Virus record (IMG/VR): IMGVR_UViG_3300006916_000041
Coordinates: 1 to 64,000 of that record
DNA: 64,000 bases
Reading direction: 5' to 3' (one strand)
Source of the DNA: a virus
The position numbers and the translations under genes were made by a program. Positions 15,918 to 23,888 of this stretch are shown here, piece by piece. Position 1 is the first letter of the stretch; every line of letters begins with the position of its first letter. The notes under the pieces are model-generated. The model did not search any database, was not told the DNA's origin, and saw nothing but the letters and a program-made list of their open reading frames with translations.

Positions 15918-17948
15918 ATGCTTTTTGGAATACTAACAATGTTTATTGCACTGTGTATCAGTGCCGTGGCAATTTACTACAGTGTAGCTGGGTTGGTTGC
16001 AATTTTTGCCGCCGCTGCTATACCAATTATTATCATGGGTGGTGTATTAGAAATTGGTAAATTGGTTACCGCTGTATGGCTTCACAGATATTGGAGTAAG
16101 GCTGCATGGTGGATGAGAACATATCTCAGTGTTGCAGTGGTAGTACTCATGTTTATTACCAGCATGGGTATTTTTGGTTTCCTATCAAAAGCACACATTG
16201 AACAAACCAGTGCCGCACAGGAACAAGTGGCACAACTTGAACGCATGGAAGAAGAAATTGTTCGTCAGCAAGAAATAATTGCTAGGGCAGAACAGCGTAT
16301 TGCCAAAGGCGAAACAGATGCTGACAAACAAGATGTGGGAATTCAAGATAAAATTGACAGAGAACAAGAACGCATTGACAGTGCATACACAAGGCGTCAA
16401 CCTAGCATTGATGAACAACAAGCTATTATCACTGCACAAGAAACAGCACTAGCAAATCGTGTTGCAGTTTATGAAGATGAAATTATCAGTTTGGACACCG
16501 AATTAACTAGATTAAATGGTTTAGTTGAAGAGTATAGAGCAGAACTTGCAAATGCTAGTGTTGCCAGTGTTGAACAACAAGTACAGCCATATAGAGATCA
16601 AATTGCACAGTTAGATGTAGATTTAGAACGTATTAACACACAAGCAAACGAATACGAACAGCGTATCAGTGGTGTAGAAGCAGATACAAGTGCAGTTGAT
16701 CCTATACTAGAACAAATACGTGCAACTGAAGAATTAATTGTTGTAACCACAAACAAATTGCAAAGTACAGAGCGTGACAAGATCAAAGAAGGTCAAGCAG
16801 TTATTGGTGTAACCAGTGACGGACTGTTTGGTAGCAACACACGCAGAGCTCTAGCAACGTGGGTAGAAGCTCAACAAGCTCGCATTCAACAATTGCAAGC
16901 ACAAGAAGTTGAATTGCGCACTAGAGCTCAAGATGCTGTAGATACAGAACGTGCTAGACTTACTGAACTAGTAAAAGACCTGCGTGGTACACAAACACAG
17001 CGCATCGACGAACGCAAGCAAGCATTATTAGATACCATTGATCGCATTCGTAGTGATGCAGCAAGTGGATTAGAAAGTCAACGAGCTGGTATACAATCAA
17101 AAATTGACAGTGTACTAAACACAGATATTCCTGCTAACAGAGAAGCAAGAAAAATTGCACAAACAACTATTACTGAATTGCGCAATCAAGAAGATCCGAG
17201 AATTGAAACAGCCAGAGCAGAGATTGCTAGAATACGTGCAGTTGCAGAAGACGAAATTGCTAATGCTCAAGCAGTGATTGAAAAACTTAGAGCTCAAATA
17301 CAAGTGGGTGAAAATGCTGATTTGGATACATTAATAGACGAGCAAAATACCCGTATTAAAGCGGCAAACAACGAAATAGATCGTATTATCGAAGAAAAGT
17401 TCAAACTAGAAGCTGAAGCACGTAAACTAGAAGCAGAGGTGGGACCTGTAAAATACATTGCAGAATTTGTGTATGGAGAAGCTGACAGAGACATACTAGA
17501 AGAAGCAGTTCGTTGGGTTATACTTACAATTATATTTGTGTTTGATCCACTAGCAGTTATGTTGTTGATAGCAGCACAGTATACATTTGAATGGAATCGA
17601 AAACCTCGGGCAAAAAAGCCTGAACCTGTTGTTGAACCAATTGAAGAAGAACAAACAGGCGTAACAGATGATGGTAGCATTGATGAAGTAGAAGCATCAG
17701 ATGCTGATATTGAACAACTACTAGAAAAAGCAGATCCAGAAGTGCTTGAGGAAGTTGCCAAGGAACTGGAAAAAGAAGTTGACAAAACACCATATGACCC
17801 TTATACTGATACAAGAGCTGACGAAGAACTTGATGCACAAGAATTAAGTCAGCGTCATAATATGAAACTTTATTCACCTGATGGTAGATTAGCCGGCACA
17901 GGTAAAACAATTAAAAGTATAAGAATCAGATCAAAGGACAACGAATAA
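15918..17948 (+). CDS. Large membrane protein with long coiled coil
   Basis: A 676-residue protein. ATG 15918 follows GGAGACTAAGCGT. The first 95 residues carry several membrane segments (LTMFIALCISAVAIYYSVAG, LVAIFAAAAIPIIIMGGVL, YLSVAVVVLMFITSMGIFGF). Then come about 400 residues of Gln/Glu/Arg-rich coiled coil. Embedded in this is TSDGLFGSNTRRALATWVEA, very like a peptidoglycan-binding type 1 helix. A C-terminal membrane segment (WVILTIIFVFDPLAVMLLIA) is followed by an acidic cytosolic tail. The arrangement resembles DUF4407-type proteins. Function unknown; an envelope-spanning role is suggested by the topology. Confidence 0.75.
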   Translation: MLFGILTMFIALCISAVAIYYSVAGLVAIFAAAAIPIIIMGGVLEIGKLVTAVWLHRYWSKAAWWMRTYLSVAVVVLMFITSMGIFGFLSKAHIEQTSAAQEQVAQLERMEEEIVRQQEIIARAEQRIAKGETDADKQDVGIQDKIDREQERIDSAYTRRQPSIDEQQAIITAQETALANRVAVYEDEIISLDTELTRLNGLVEEYRAELANASVASVEQQVQPYRDQIAQLDVDLERINTQANEYEQRISGVEADTSAVDPILEQIRATEELIVVTTNKLQSTERDKIKEGQAVIGVTSDGLFGSNTRRALATWVEAQQARIQQLQAQEVELRTRAQDAVDTERARLTELVKDLRGTQTQRIDERKQALLDTIDRIRSDAASGLESQRAGIQSKIDSVLNTDIPANREARKIAQTTITELRNQEDPRIETARAEIARIRAVAEDEIANAQAVIEKLRAQIQVGENADLDTLIDEQNTRIKAANNEIDRIIEEKFKLEAEARKLEAEVGPVKYIAEFVYGEADRDILEEAVRWVILTIIFVFDPLAVMLLIAAQYTFEWNRKPRAKKPEPVVEPIEEEQTGVTDDGSIDEVEASDADIEQLLEKADPEVLEEVAKELEKEVDKTPYDPYTDTRADEELDAQELSQRHNMKLYSPDGRLAGTGKTIKSIRIRSKDNE

Positions 17949-17953
17949 ACCCA

Positions 17954-18388
17954 ATGAGGGAAAACGCAATATACACAGTAACTCCGCCTGATATGATGTT
18001 GCCAGAAAGCGGGCCTATTATAACAGTAATAAGTAGTAGTGCTGACTTTGTACAAAAAATTGAATTATTGTATGAAAATATTTTTAAAAATGTCAGTGTT
18101 ACACTGTATCATCCAAATGGCAAGGTAACAGAGTCTAATAGTGCTTGGGTAATAAGTATGGTTAGATTTAGCGACACAGTTTATGTAGATTTGGATGATG
18201 TTAACGAACTTAGCCTTGCACTAATTTTATTGAGTAGCAAAACAACTATTTTTATAAATCAGCGTAACAAAAAGAAAGGACTAGTAAAACTGTTAAACAG
18301 CATGACAATACAAAATAAAAAATTTACTATTGTAGACAGCATCGACGAATACAGCGACATGGTACTAGAGAGTGTACTTGATGCGTAG
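17954..18388 (+). CDS. Hypothetical protein
   Basis: A 144-residue protein with an alternating alpha/beta pattern (PIITVISSSADFVQKIELLY, SVTLYHPNGKVTES, TVYVDLDDVNELSLALILL, KTTIFINQRNKKKGLVKLL). This could be a small Rossmann-like domain of the TIR or receiver size class, but I see no diagnostic motif. It overlaps the IF-3 gene by eight bases, hence probably co-translated with it. Confidence 0.65.
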   Translation: MRENAIYTVTPPDMMLPESGPIITVISSSADFVQKIELLYENIFKNVSVTLYHPNGKVTESNSAWVISMVRFSDTVYVDLDDVNELSLALILLSSKTTIFINQRNKKKGLVKLLNSMTIQNKKFTIVDSIDEYSDMVLESVLDA

Positions 18389-18908
18389 ATTTCAAAAAGT
18401 TGCACCTAAGCAACCTATAAACGAAAATATACAGCACAATACACTGAGAGTAGTCGGAGAAGATCAACAATTTGGAATTGTTAGTTTAGACCAGGCATTG
18501 GAATTAGCTAAACAACACCAAACAGACCTAGTAGTAATAAGTGAAAAAAGCGATCCGCCGGTAGCTAAACTATTAGATGCTAATAAATATTTCTACGAAC
18601 AAAAAAGACGTGAAAAAGAAGCAGCTAAAAAACAGCGTGAAAATCAAATTGTAATCAAAGAAGTTCAGTTTAGATTGGGAATTGGTGATCATGATTTTGA
18701 CATAAAACTCAAAAACATTGAAAAGTTTTTAAGCAAAGGCAACAAAGTAAAATGTGTAATACGATATAAAGGCAGAGAAAATGCCAATAAACAACAAGGG
18801 TTTGCGATAATTGATCGTATTACTGAAAGTCTAGAAAATACTGACTGGGAAAGCAAGCCAAATCTAAATGGAAACCGATTAATCGGTGTACTAACGAGGA
18901 AAGAATGA
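18381..18908 (+). CDS. infC: Translation initiation factor IF-3
   Basis: A 175-residue IF-3 of normal length with both domains. The N-domain has INENIQHNTLRVVGEDQQFG and SLDQALELAKQHQTDLVVIS, then SDPPVAKLLDANKYFYEQKR. A Lys/Glu-rich linker helix leads to the C-domain with IVIKEVQFRLGIGDHDFDIK and KGNKVKCVIRYKGRENANKQ. IF-3 binds the 30S subunit, keeps subunits apart and checks start codons. ATG 18381 is chosen because it overlaps the upstream gene and precedes the conserved start. It is followed by bS21 with a four-base overlap. A phage-borne IF-3 is unusual. Confidence 0.93.
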   Translation: MRRFQKVAPKQPINENIQHNTLRVVGEDQQFGIVSLDQALELAKQHQTDLVVISEKSDPPVAKLLDANKYFYEQKRREKEAAKKQRENQIVIKEVQFRLGIGDHDFDIKLKNIEKFLSKGNKVKCVIRYKGRENANKQQGFAIIDRITESLENTDWESKPNLNGNRLIGVLTRKE

Positions 18909-19132
18909 GCAGAGATAGAACTGAAAAACAAGGACTTTATGTAGAAGTTCGTAATAATGATGTAGGTCGTGCTTTACGCAAACTTAAAAAATTAGTAAAT
19001 CAAGAAGGCGTTATAAAAGATCTAAGATCTAAAGAATATTACGAAAAACCAAGTGCTAAGAAAAAACGTGAGAAAGCACAAGCTAGAAAACGTTGGTTAA
19101 AAACTGTTGAAAAAAATAAAGAAAATTGGTAA
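18905..19132 (+). CDS. rpsU: Ribosomal protein bS21
   Basis: A 75-residue bS21: LYVEVRNNDVGRALRKLKKL matches the family start (V.v.....ALR..K....) and the tail is the usual Arg/Lys-rich helix (KYYEKP-like YYEKPSAKKKREKAQARKR). bS21 sits on the 30S near the anti-Shine-Dalgarno end of 16S rRNA and influences initiation. It overlaps infC by four bases, forming a phage translation-initiation operon. Phage-encoded bS21 is known from some marine phages. Confidence 0.93.
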   Translation: MSRDRTEKQGLYVEVRNNDVGRALRKLKKLVNQEGVIKDLRSKEYYEKPSAKKKREKAQARKRWLKTVEKNKENW

Positions 19133-19138
19133 AAAAGG

Positions 19139-19167
19139 TTGACATTTGTGTCAACAAATACTATATT
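19139..19167 (+). promoter_or_regulatory. Consensus promoter for the large structured RNA
   Basis: TTGACA (19139-19144), 17 bases, TATATT (19162-19167). The -35 box is part of an inverted repeat TTGACA-TTTG-TGTCAA, a possible operator or a small terminator for rpsU. No coding frame starts downstream for over 500 bases. Confidence 0.8.
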
Positions 19168-19173
19168 AAAAGC

Positions 19174-19618
19174 ATAACAAAGACGACGGTCTGAGTTAGA
19201 TAGTGCAAGGAAACGCTGCTTACAGAGGCAGTAACTTGGCTAGTAGCTGTAGTGGCACTGCATGAGCCTGGAGACAGGAAGATGCAGATTTTGGAAGTAA
19301 CTATCCAATGCTAGGCTTCGCTGGATATGGACAGGATCTGTGCTGGCGCTTGTGGGTAATCCTTAGTCCCACCTATCAAATATTATAGTGTTTTAATATA
19401 CACACCAGAGTAGATGCACCTGCTTTCCTGTGCATAGGACAAGAGTTGAAAAACCGCAAGTGAGTGTGTATATTAAAGCGTTATGTATTGAACGCTTTGA
19501 TCCGAACTGTAACAAGAAAGGAGACTCACTAGACAAGAATTATAGTGGGACGACTAGAAAAACAGAGAGAAGGGTTGCGCCGTAATACGCACGTTAGGGA
19601 CCACGGTTAGTCCCTAGA
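19174..19618 (+). ncRNA. Large structured noncoding RNA of unknown class
   Basis: About 445 bases with no open frame, a consensus promoter at its start and strong nested pairing. Perfect stems include TTTAATATACACAC with GTGTGTATATTAAA (14 bp, long range) enclosing ATGCAC/GTGCAT; AAAGCGTT/AACGCTTT just after it; CTGCAT/ATGCAG enclosing CCTG/CAGG; GTGGG/CCCAC; and CAAG/CTTG enclosing CTGC/GCAG. It ends in the hairpin TAGGGAC/GTCCCTA (19595-19616). I compared it with RNase P RNA and could not find the conserved P4 or ACAGAAA elements. Ornate large phage RNAs such as GOLLD or ROOL are possible relatives, but I cannot assign one. Confidence 0.75.
19595..19616 (+). terminator. Hairpin at the 3' end of the structured RNA
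   Basis: TAGGGAC (19595-19601), loop CACGGTTA, GTCCCTA (19610-19616), followed by GATAAATAAA rather than a T-run. It may be the terminal stem of the RNA rather than a classic terminator. The GATAAATA just after it (19617-19624) resembles a late octamer. Confidence 0.5.
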
Positions 19619-19681
19619 TAAATAAACTTGTAGATGCCAATAGGGTCTACGTATATAAATCTTGCTTAAAAGGAGATTGAC

Positions 19682-19879
19682 ATGCAAGCACAATATTTTA
19701 ATAACCTTGTGGATCAAATCCACACACAAACAAAAACTTTCCTAAACACAATTGATCCAAGTGAACAGTACACAAAGCCTGTTAAAGCTATGGCTGAAGC
19801 AAATACTGAATTTGCTAAAACTTGGGCAAACGCAGCAGAATCAATGACAACTGCATATACAGCGGCATTGAAAGCGTAA
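19682..19879 (+). CDS. Small helical protein before Hsp20
   Basis: A 65-residue helical protein (QYFNNLVDQIHTQTKTFLNT, then AMAEANTEFAKTWANAAESM) resembling a phasin-like fragment. AAAGGAGATTGAC gives a strong binding site. It is 11 bases upstream of the Hsp20 gene and probably co-transcribed. Function unknown. Confidence 0.65.
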   Translation: MQAQYFNNLVDQIHTQTKTFLNTIDPSEQYTKPVKAMAEANTEFAKTWANAAESMTTAYTAALKA

Positions 19880-19890
19880 GGAGAGAAGCT

Positions 19891-20322
19891 ATGAACAGAT
19901 TAACTACATTAGACATTAACAAACTCACCCCTTATGCAGTAGGCTTTGATAGAGTATTTGACGATATGTTCAAATATGTACAACACAATGCCAATAGCAC
20001 AGGTTATCCACCTTACAACATTGTTCGTGATGGTGACAAGTTTCAAATTGAAATTGCACTAGCAGGTATTGCCAAAGAAGATTTGGAAATCACTGTAGCA
20101 GAAGGTGTACTTACAATTGAACACAATCCAGAAGGCGAAGTTGAACAACCAGGCTGGACATGGATCCACAAAGGCATCAGTCAGCGTAAGTTCAAACGTA
20201 ACTTTACACTAGCAGATGATGTTGTGGTTAATGGTTCACGTATGGAAAATGGTATGTTGTTTATCGAACTAGAACGTATTATTCCAGAAGAGAAAAAACC
20301 ACGTACTATTGAAATAAAATAA
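19891..20322 (+). CDS. Small heat-shock protein, Hsp20/IbpA type
   Basis: A 143-residue alpha-crystallin-domain chaperone. The N-terminus (LTPYAVGFDRVFDDMFKY) matches IbpA-like proteins. The domain shows YNIVRDGDKFQIEIALAGIA, KEDLEITVAEGVLTIEHN, GISQRKFKRNFTLADDVVV and GMLFIELERIIPE. It holds unfolded proteins in a refoldable state. ATG 19891 follows AAGGAGAGAAGCT. Hsp20 genes are frequent in T4-like marine phages, where a role in virion protein folding or late stress is assumed. Confidence 0.93.
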   Translation: MNRLTTLDINKLTPYAVGFDRVFDDMFKYVQHNANSTGYPPYNIVRDGDKFQIEIALAGIAKEDLEITVAEGVLTIEHNPEGEVEQPGWTWIHKGISQRKFKRNFTLADDVVVNGSRMENGMLFIELERIIPEEKKPRTIEIK

Positions 20323-20330
20323 AATAAAGT

Positions 20331-20348
20331 GGGGGGAGAAATCCCCCC
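20331..20348 (+). terminator. GC hairpin after Hsp20
   Basis: GGGGGG-AGAAAT-CCCCCC, followed by ATGATTT. A strong stem but without a long T-run; it lies directly before the late promoter of clpS. Confidence 0.65.
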
Positions 20349-20357
20349 ATGATTTAC

Positions 20358-20365
20358 GATAAATA
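20358..20365 (+). promoter_or_regulatory. Late promoter octamer GATAAATA, leaderless type
   Basis: Five bases (CTAGT) separate it from the clpS ATG at 20371. Confidence 0.75.
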
Positions 20366-20370
20366 CTAGT

Positions 20371-20673
20371 ATGGAAGCAACACACACAACCACAAACAAT
20401 GATATGAATATTGTTTATCAACGACCTAATAAATTTAGAGTCGTGCTTCACAATGACAACACTACACCTATCGAGTTTGTGATTGAATTGCTTAAAAATA
20501 TATTTGGTCACAATGACGAACAAGCACAAAATATTACATTGCAAGTTCACAATGAGGGCAAAGGAACTGCCGGTGTATACTACTACGAAATAGCTGAGCA
20601 AAAAGTAGCCGAAAGCACTATGATAAGTCGCACAGCAGGATTTCCACTTTCTCTTGATATTGAAGAGGTTTAA
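20371..20673 (+). CDS. clpS: ClpS, adaptor of the ClpAP protease
   Basis: A 100-residue ClpS. Conserved core: RVVLHNDNTTPIEFVIELL, then QNITLQVHNEGKGTAGVYYY with the adaptor-type HxxG segment, and EIAEQKVAESTMISRTAGFP followed by the hydrophobic end. It delivers N-degron substrates to ClpA. The N-terminal extension that engages ClpA is present (METxxTTTNN-type, polar). A ClpA-like protein is encoded at 61965, so the phage may carry its own adaptor-unfoldase pair. Leaderless late transcription is predicted; guaC starts at the next base. Confidence 0.93.
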   Translation: MEATHTTTNNDMNIVYQRPNKFRVVLHNDNTTPIEFVIELLKNIFGHNDEQAQNITLQVHNEGKGTAGVYYYEIAEQKVAESTMISRTAGFPLSLDIEEV

Positions 20674-21786
20674 ATGAGAATTGAAGATGAAACAAAGTTG
20701 GACTACAGTGATGTCTTGATCCGTCCAAAGCGTAGTACTTTGGGTTCACGCAAAGAAGTACGCATGGAGCGTACATTTACATTTGCACATGGTCAAAATT
20801 ACGAAGGCATTCCAATTATGGCTAGCAACATGGATGGTGTTGGTACTTTTGCTATGGCAGACAAACTAGCAGAAAATGGTATTTTTACTTGTCTTGTAAA
20901 AACATACAGTGTGCAAGAATTGATAGATTACTTTGACAGTGACATGCCTACACGCACAGACAATGTTGCTATGAGTATTGGTATTAAACAAGAAGATCAA
21001 GACAAGTTTCGCACAGTGTATGAACAAGTTGGTAATCATCTTAAATACGTTTGTATTGATGTTGCCAATGGATACAGTCAGCGTTTTATAGAATATGTCA
21101 AAGAATTTAGAACGCTGTATCCTGATATTGTGATCATTGCTGGCAACGTTGTTACAGCAGATCAAACACAGGAGTTAATACTAAATGGAGCAGACATCGT
21201 CAAAGTCGGAATCGGGCCAGGGTCGGTTTGTACGACTCGCATACAAACTGGGGTGGGCTATCCCCAACTTAGTGCGGTTATTGAGTGTGCTGATGCGGCG
21301 CATGGGCTGGGAGGACATATTATTGCTGACGGCGGTTGTACTTGTCCGGGTGATGTGGCAAAGGCTTTTGCTGCCGGTGCTGACTTTGTGATGCTAGGTG
21401 GAATGCTTGCTGGACACGATGAAGGCGGTGGTGAAATTATACAAAAACTTTACAAATCAAATGAATTTATTATACACGAAGATGGTACAGAACAGCATGC
21501 AGTAGAAGAAAAACTATTTGTACAATTCTACGGAATGAGTAGTAAAACTGCCAACGACAAACATTTCGAAGGTCTTAAAGACTATCGTAGCAGTGAAGGA
21601 CGCACAGTTCTTGTGCCTTATCGCGGCGCTGTTATGTCAACAGTTCAAGATATTTTAGGTGGTGTTCGCAGTACACTAACATACGTAGGTGCTCAAAAAC
21701 TCAAGCAACTAGCAAAGTGTACAACTTTTATTAGAGTACACAACCAGTTCAATCGAACATATGAAAGCACAACTACCGGAAATTAA
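20674..21786 (+). CDS. guaC: GMP reductase (IMPDH/GMPR family)
   Basis: A 370-residue barrel enzyme without CBS domains. The signature [20 protein letters not shown] carries the catalytic Cys, followed by [40 protein letters not shown] and [14 protein letters not shown], which match GMP reductase better than IMP dehydrogenase (FYGMSS and LVPYRGAV later). It converts GMP to IMP with NADPH, which would recycle host guanine nucleotides. It directly follows clpS. A central patch (about 21195-21400) uses GGG, GCG, ACG, TCG and CCG codons that are rare in the rest of the gene. Confidence 0.9.
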   Translation: MRIEDETKLDYSDVLIRPKRSTLGSRKEVRMERTFTFAHGQNYEGIPIMASNMDGVGTFAMADKLAENGIFTCLVKTYSVQELIDYFDSDMPTRTDNVAMSIGIKQEDQDKFRTVYEQVGNHLKYVCIDVANGYSQRFIEYVKEFRTLYPDIVIIAGNVVTADQTQELILNGADIVKVGIGPGSVCTTRIQTGVGYPQLSAVIECADAAHGLGGHIIADGGCTCPGDVAKAFAAGADFVMLGGMLAGHDEGGGEIIQKLYKSNEFIIHEDGTEQHAVEEKLFVQFYGMSSKTANDKHFEGLKDYRSSEGRTVLVPYRGAVMSTVQDILGGVRSTLTYVGAQKLKQLAKCTTFIRVHNQFNRTYESTTTGN

Positions 21787-21792
21787 TAAATA
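21785..21792 (+). promoter_or_regulatory. Late promoter octamer AATAAATA, leaderless type
   Basis: Five bases (GTTGC) before the ATG at 21798; overlaps the guaC stop codon. Confidence 0.75.
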
Positions 21793-21797
21793 GTTGC

Positions 21798-23147
21798 ATG
21801 AGAGCATTTGAACTATTAGAATCCAGAGGTGTGACTGCAAGAGCACCTGGCGAAACATACGTTAGTGATACAGATCCTAGCGACATTCTTACTATGCAAG
21901 ACATTACAGTGTTGCCCAACGAAGGCGGTGATTCATATGAAGATATGGATCAAATGATGCAGGCTGTAGACAGTGTTATTCCAGACACAAACACACGAGT
22001 TGATGACAACAAACCCAACAGTGGAACCAGAGCCGCTATTATTGCGTCAGTGACTGACAGTAACAATCAACCTCAATACTGGGTACGTTACATCAGAGCT
22101 ATTCCACCACAAGGTGTACACACCATGTGGAAAACACTCAGAGGATATAAGTTCAGTCAAGGTGCAGAAAAAGAAAGTGTGCCAATCAAACCAGCAGATT
22201 TAATTCCTGACGAAAACTATCGCACAGCAAGTCAATTAGCACAACAAATCAAACAAGGTACACAAGCATTAGGGGATCTTGGAGAAGTTATGGCAGATGC
22301 AGTTGATCAAGCATTGAAAGGTCAACAAAATCCGATCCCAGGCGCTGGAAAATATTACAATGTTTTACAAAAGTATGGCGGAGAATATCTAGGTCCAATT
22401 GCACTTATGAGTAATCCTGGTAGTGTCACAGGCGATACAGCAAAAATGATGGAAGCATTTAATTTAACCAATCTAGCTGGTAGTAGTGTTATGTTTCCTC
22501 AGGACAAAGCAGCAGAATTAATCGACAGTATTATTCAAACAGCAGACGGACGTAGTATTCAAGTTAGCAGTAAGATCAGCACAAGTGGTGGCGCAGCCAG
22601 CAGTCTTAGTGGTGTTTACAAACAAATGACACCAGAAATCGAACAGCGTTTTCCAGAAGGTGCAAAAATTATTGAATTGCTTGCAACTGAGAGTGCAGTA
22701 AATGGTCCACTAAAAGTAGCACGTATGTTTAATATTATCGACGATGATGATATTAGAGCAATGGCAAACTTGGACAAGCGCACACAAAACATTGGTGATT
22801 TGCAAAGTGAACGCTTACAGCAAATGACACAACAACAAGGTGTTGCCACTGGTACACAAGAAAGACCAGACTATAGAGTATTTTGGCATGCACTAACAGC
22901 CGTTATGAATGCAGTCATTCCACAAGTAAATGCAAACGAACAATTTAAAAATGCTATGCTGGAAGTACTCAACAACAACGAGTATGTACAATTGGTTACC
23001 AAAGCACAGCAAGCACAAGGCAGAGATGCAGTAACAATGCAATACTATACCAAGTTTCCAGCAGTGTTCAAAGGTGCGCCGCAGTTGGTCAACAAGACTT
23101 ATTTTGCAACAGGACAAAAAGGCCGTATTGGTTTCAAACTAAAATAA
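21798..23147 (+). CDS. Probable internal virion protein of unknown function
   Basis: A 449-residue protein from a leaderless late promoter. Its start MRAFELLESRGVTARAPG resembles T4 capsid-targeting peptides (MKTYQEFIAEA type) and has L-L-E, a possible gp21 cleavage point. The middle contains QPQYWVRYIRAIPPQGVHTM and a Lys/Gly-rich GYKFSQGAEKESVPIKPADL. The later part is helical (SSKISTSGGAASSLSGVYKQ, then two Gln-rich helices). I do not recognise an enzyme. An injected head protein that acts on DNA is possible. Confidence 0.7.
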   Translation: MRAFELLESRGVTARAPGETYVSDTDPSDILTMQDITVLPNEGGDSYEDMDQMMQAVDSVIPDTNTRVDDNKPNSGTRAAIIASVTDSNNQPQYWVRYIRAIPPQGVHTMWKTLRGYKFSQGAEKESVPIKPADLIPDENYRTASQLAQQIKQGTQALGDLGEVMADAVDQALKGQQNPIPGAGKYYNVLQKYGGEYLGPIALMSNPGSVTGDTAKMMEAFNLTNLAGSSVMFPQDKAAELIDSIIQTADGRSIQVSSKISTSGGAASSLSGVYKQMTPEIEQRFPEGAKIIELLATESAVNGPLKVARMFNIIDDDDIRAMANLDKRTQNIGDLQSERLQQMTQQQGVATGTQERPDYRVFWHALTAVMNAVIPQVNANEQFKNAMLEVLNNNEYVQLVTKAQQAQGRDAVTMQYYTKFPAVFKGAPQLVNKTYFATGQKGRIGFKLK

Positions 23148-23149
23148 GC

Positions 23150-23166
23150 TATGCACAAAATGCATA
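23150..23166 (+). terminator. Hairpin terminator
   Basis: TATGCA-CAAAA-TGCATA, followed four bases later by a T-rich stretch (TCTTTTTAATCTTT). It ends the preceding virion-type gene. Confidence 0.65.
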
Positions 23167-23219
23167 ACGTCTTTTTAATCTTTGCTGTAGCTAATAGGTC
23201 AGAATTGCTGTACTATAAT

Positions 23220-23227
23220 TATAAATA
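23220..23227 (+). promoter_or_regulatory. Exact TATAAATA octamer before the DUF1127 leader
   Basis: A perfect T4-type late octamer, with a TATAAT hexamer just upstream (23214-23219) but no good -35. The downstream gene starts 160 bases later, so the transcript would begin with the structured leader. Confidence 0.6.
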
Positions 23228-23387
23228 AAATTGTTAACACAACAGAGCGACCTCAGCTCAGAAAAAATGAGTGGCACTGGGAAAGACCAGGGCTGGCGCA
23301 GACAGCCTTACCAAGCGAATGACACCCTGAAAAGACGGGGGGTATTGCTTTCCTCAAGCATCAAACAACAATGTAAAGGAACAGAGA
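23228..23387 (+). ncRNA. Structured leader RNA upstream of the DUF1127 pair
   Basis: A 160-base stretch, clearly more GC-rich than its surroundings, with several hairpins: CTCA/TGAG, CTGG/CCAG, GGCTG/CAGCC and a long bulged stem AAGCGAATGACACCC with GGGGGGTATTGCTT. An open frame exists here (from 23231) but its composition is not protein-like. It could be a processed small RNA or a cis-regulatory leader. In some alphaproteobacteria small RNAs are known to be processed from DUF1127 transcripts; a link here is inference. Confidence 0.55.
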
Positions 23388-23627
23388 ATGACTACACTAG
23401 TAGCAAACACATTCAGCTGGGTTGGACTTACGAGCATATCTAACTGGTTGAAAAAACAAGTAATTAAATTAGAAGCTCGCAGTGCAGCAAATGCAACAGT
23501 TAAAGAACTAAGTAAACTTTCAGACGCAGAATTGAATGATATCGGGATTTCACGTGGTGATATTCGTTATCTAGCTGAACAGCACTACAAAGATCAAGTA
23601 AATGAAAATTTAAGAGGATGGGTATAA
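23388..23627 (+). CDS. DUF1127-domain small protein
   Basis: A 79-residue protein with the DUF1127 signature near the C-terminus (ELSKLSDAELNDIGISRGDI, then RYLAEQHY). The N-terminal part is a basic amphipathic helix (NWLKKQVIKLEARSA). DUF1127 (YjiS-like) proteins are mostly known from proteobacteria and have been linked to RNA and phosphate or stress physiology. AAAGGAACAGAG precedes the ATG. It appears to be a host-derived gene. Confidence 0.88.
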   Translation: MTTLVANTFSWVGLTSISNWLKKQVIKLEARSAANATVKELSKLSDAELNDIGISRGDIRYLAEQHYKDQVNENLRGWV

Positions 23628-23803
23628 TGACCACACTAGTAATGAACACAATCGTAAATCCGTTTCGTGGATTTGGTAAAGGCTTTTGGAACTTCTGTGA
23701 AGTACTAGGTTATAGTAGAGCAGCTTCAGAACTTGCTCGTATGGGATTGCACAAAGAAGCAAAGGCTTGTATGATGCAAGTAAAGGCTTTACGTTCAAAC
23801 TAA
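23627..23803 (+). CDS. DUF1127-related partner protein
   Basis: A 58-residue protein starting inside the previous stop (TAATG). Its N-terminus MTTLVMNTIVNPF parallels the neighbour (MTTLVANTFSW), suggesting duplication. The C-terminal part (RAASELARMGLHKEAKACMM) lacks the LSDAEL..IGI motif but is similar to the helical region of other DUF1127-type proteins. Confidence 0.7.
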   Translation: MTTLVMNTIVNPFRGFGKGFWNFCEVLGYSRAASELARMGLHKEAKACMMQVKALRSN

Positions 23804-23822
23804 TTGACTGCTACGTTTTAAC

Positions 23823-23858
23823 GCACGTCAAGACTGTTGATTTTCAGTTTTGGCGTGC
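23823..23858 (+). terminator. 14-bp hairpin after the DUF1127 pair
   Basis: GCACGTCAAGACTG (23823-23836) pairs with CAGTTTTGGCGTGC (23845-23858), two G-U pairs included; loop TTGATTTT. There is no T-run. The following promoter is superimposed: TTGATT in the loop (23837-23842) as -35 and TATATT (23861-23866) as -10. Confidence 0.55.
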
Positions 23859-23866
23859 TATATATT
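23837..23866 (+). promoter_or_regulatory. Sigma70-like promoter overlapping the hairpin
   Basis: TTGATT and TATATT with an 18-base spacer (or TATATA with 16). Leads to the chain of small overlapping genes starting at 23889. Confidence 0.5.
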
Positions 23867-23888
23867 ATTATACACAACGGAGACACAG

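Noticed and set aside
17294-17910. Long minus-strand frames opposite the coiled-coil protein
   Set aside because: Ser- or Leu-rich translations are what the reverse of Glu/Gln/Ala-rich coiled-coil codons gives; not real genes.
19174-19618. RNase P RNA (rnpB)
   Set aside because: The region is structured and of similar length, but the conserved P4 strand (GGAAAGTCC-like), the ACAGAAA element and the closing 3' motif are missing.
23231-23443. A 70-residue coding frame in the DUF1127 leader
   Set aside because: It runs through several hairpins, overlaps the start of the clear DUF1127 gene in another frame and has a non-protein-like residue mix without a good binding site.
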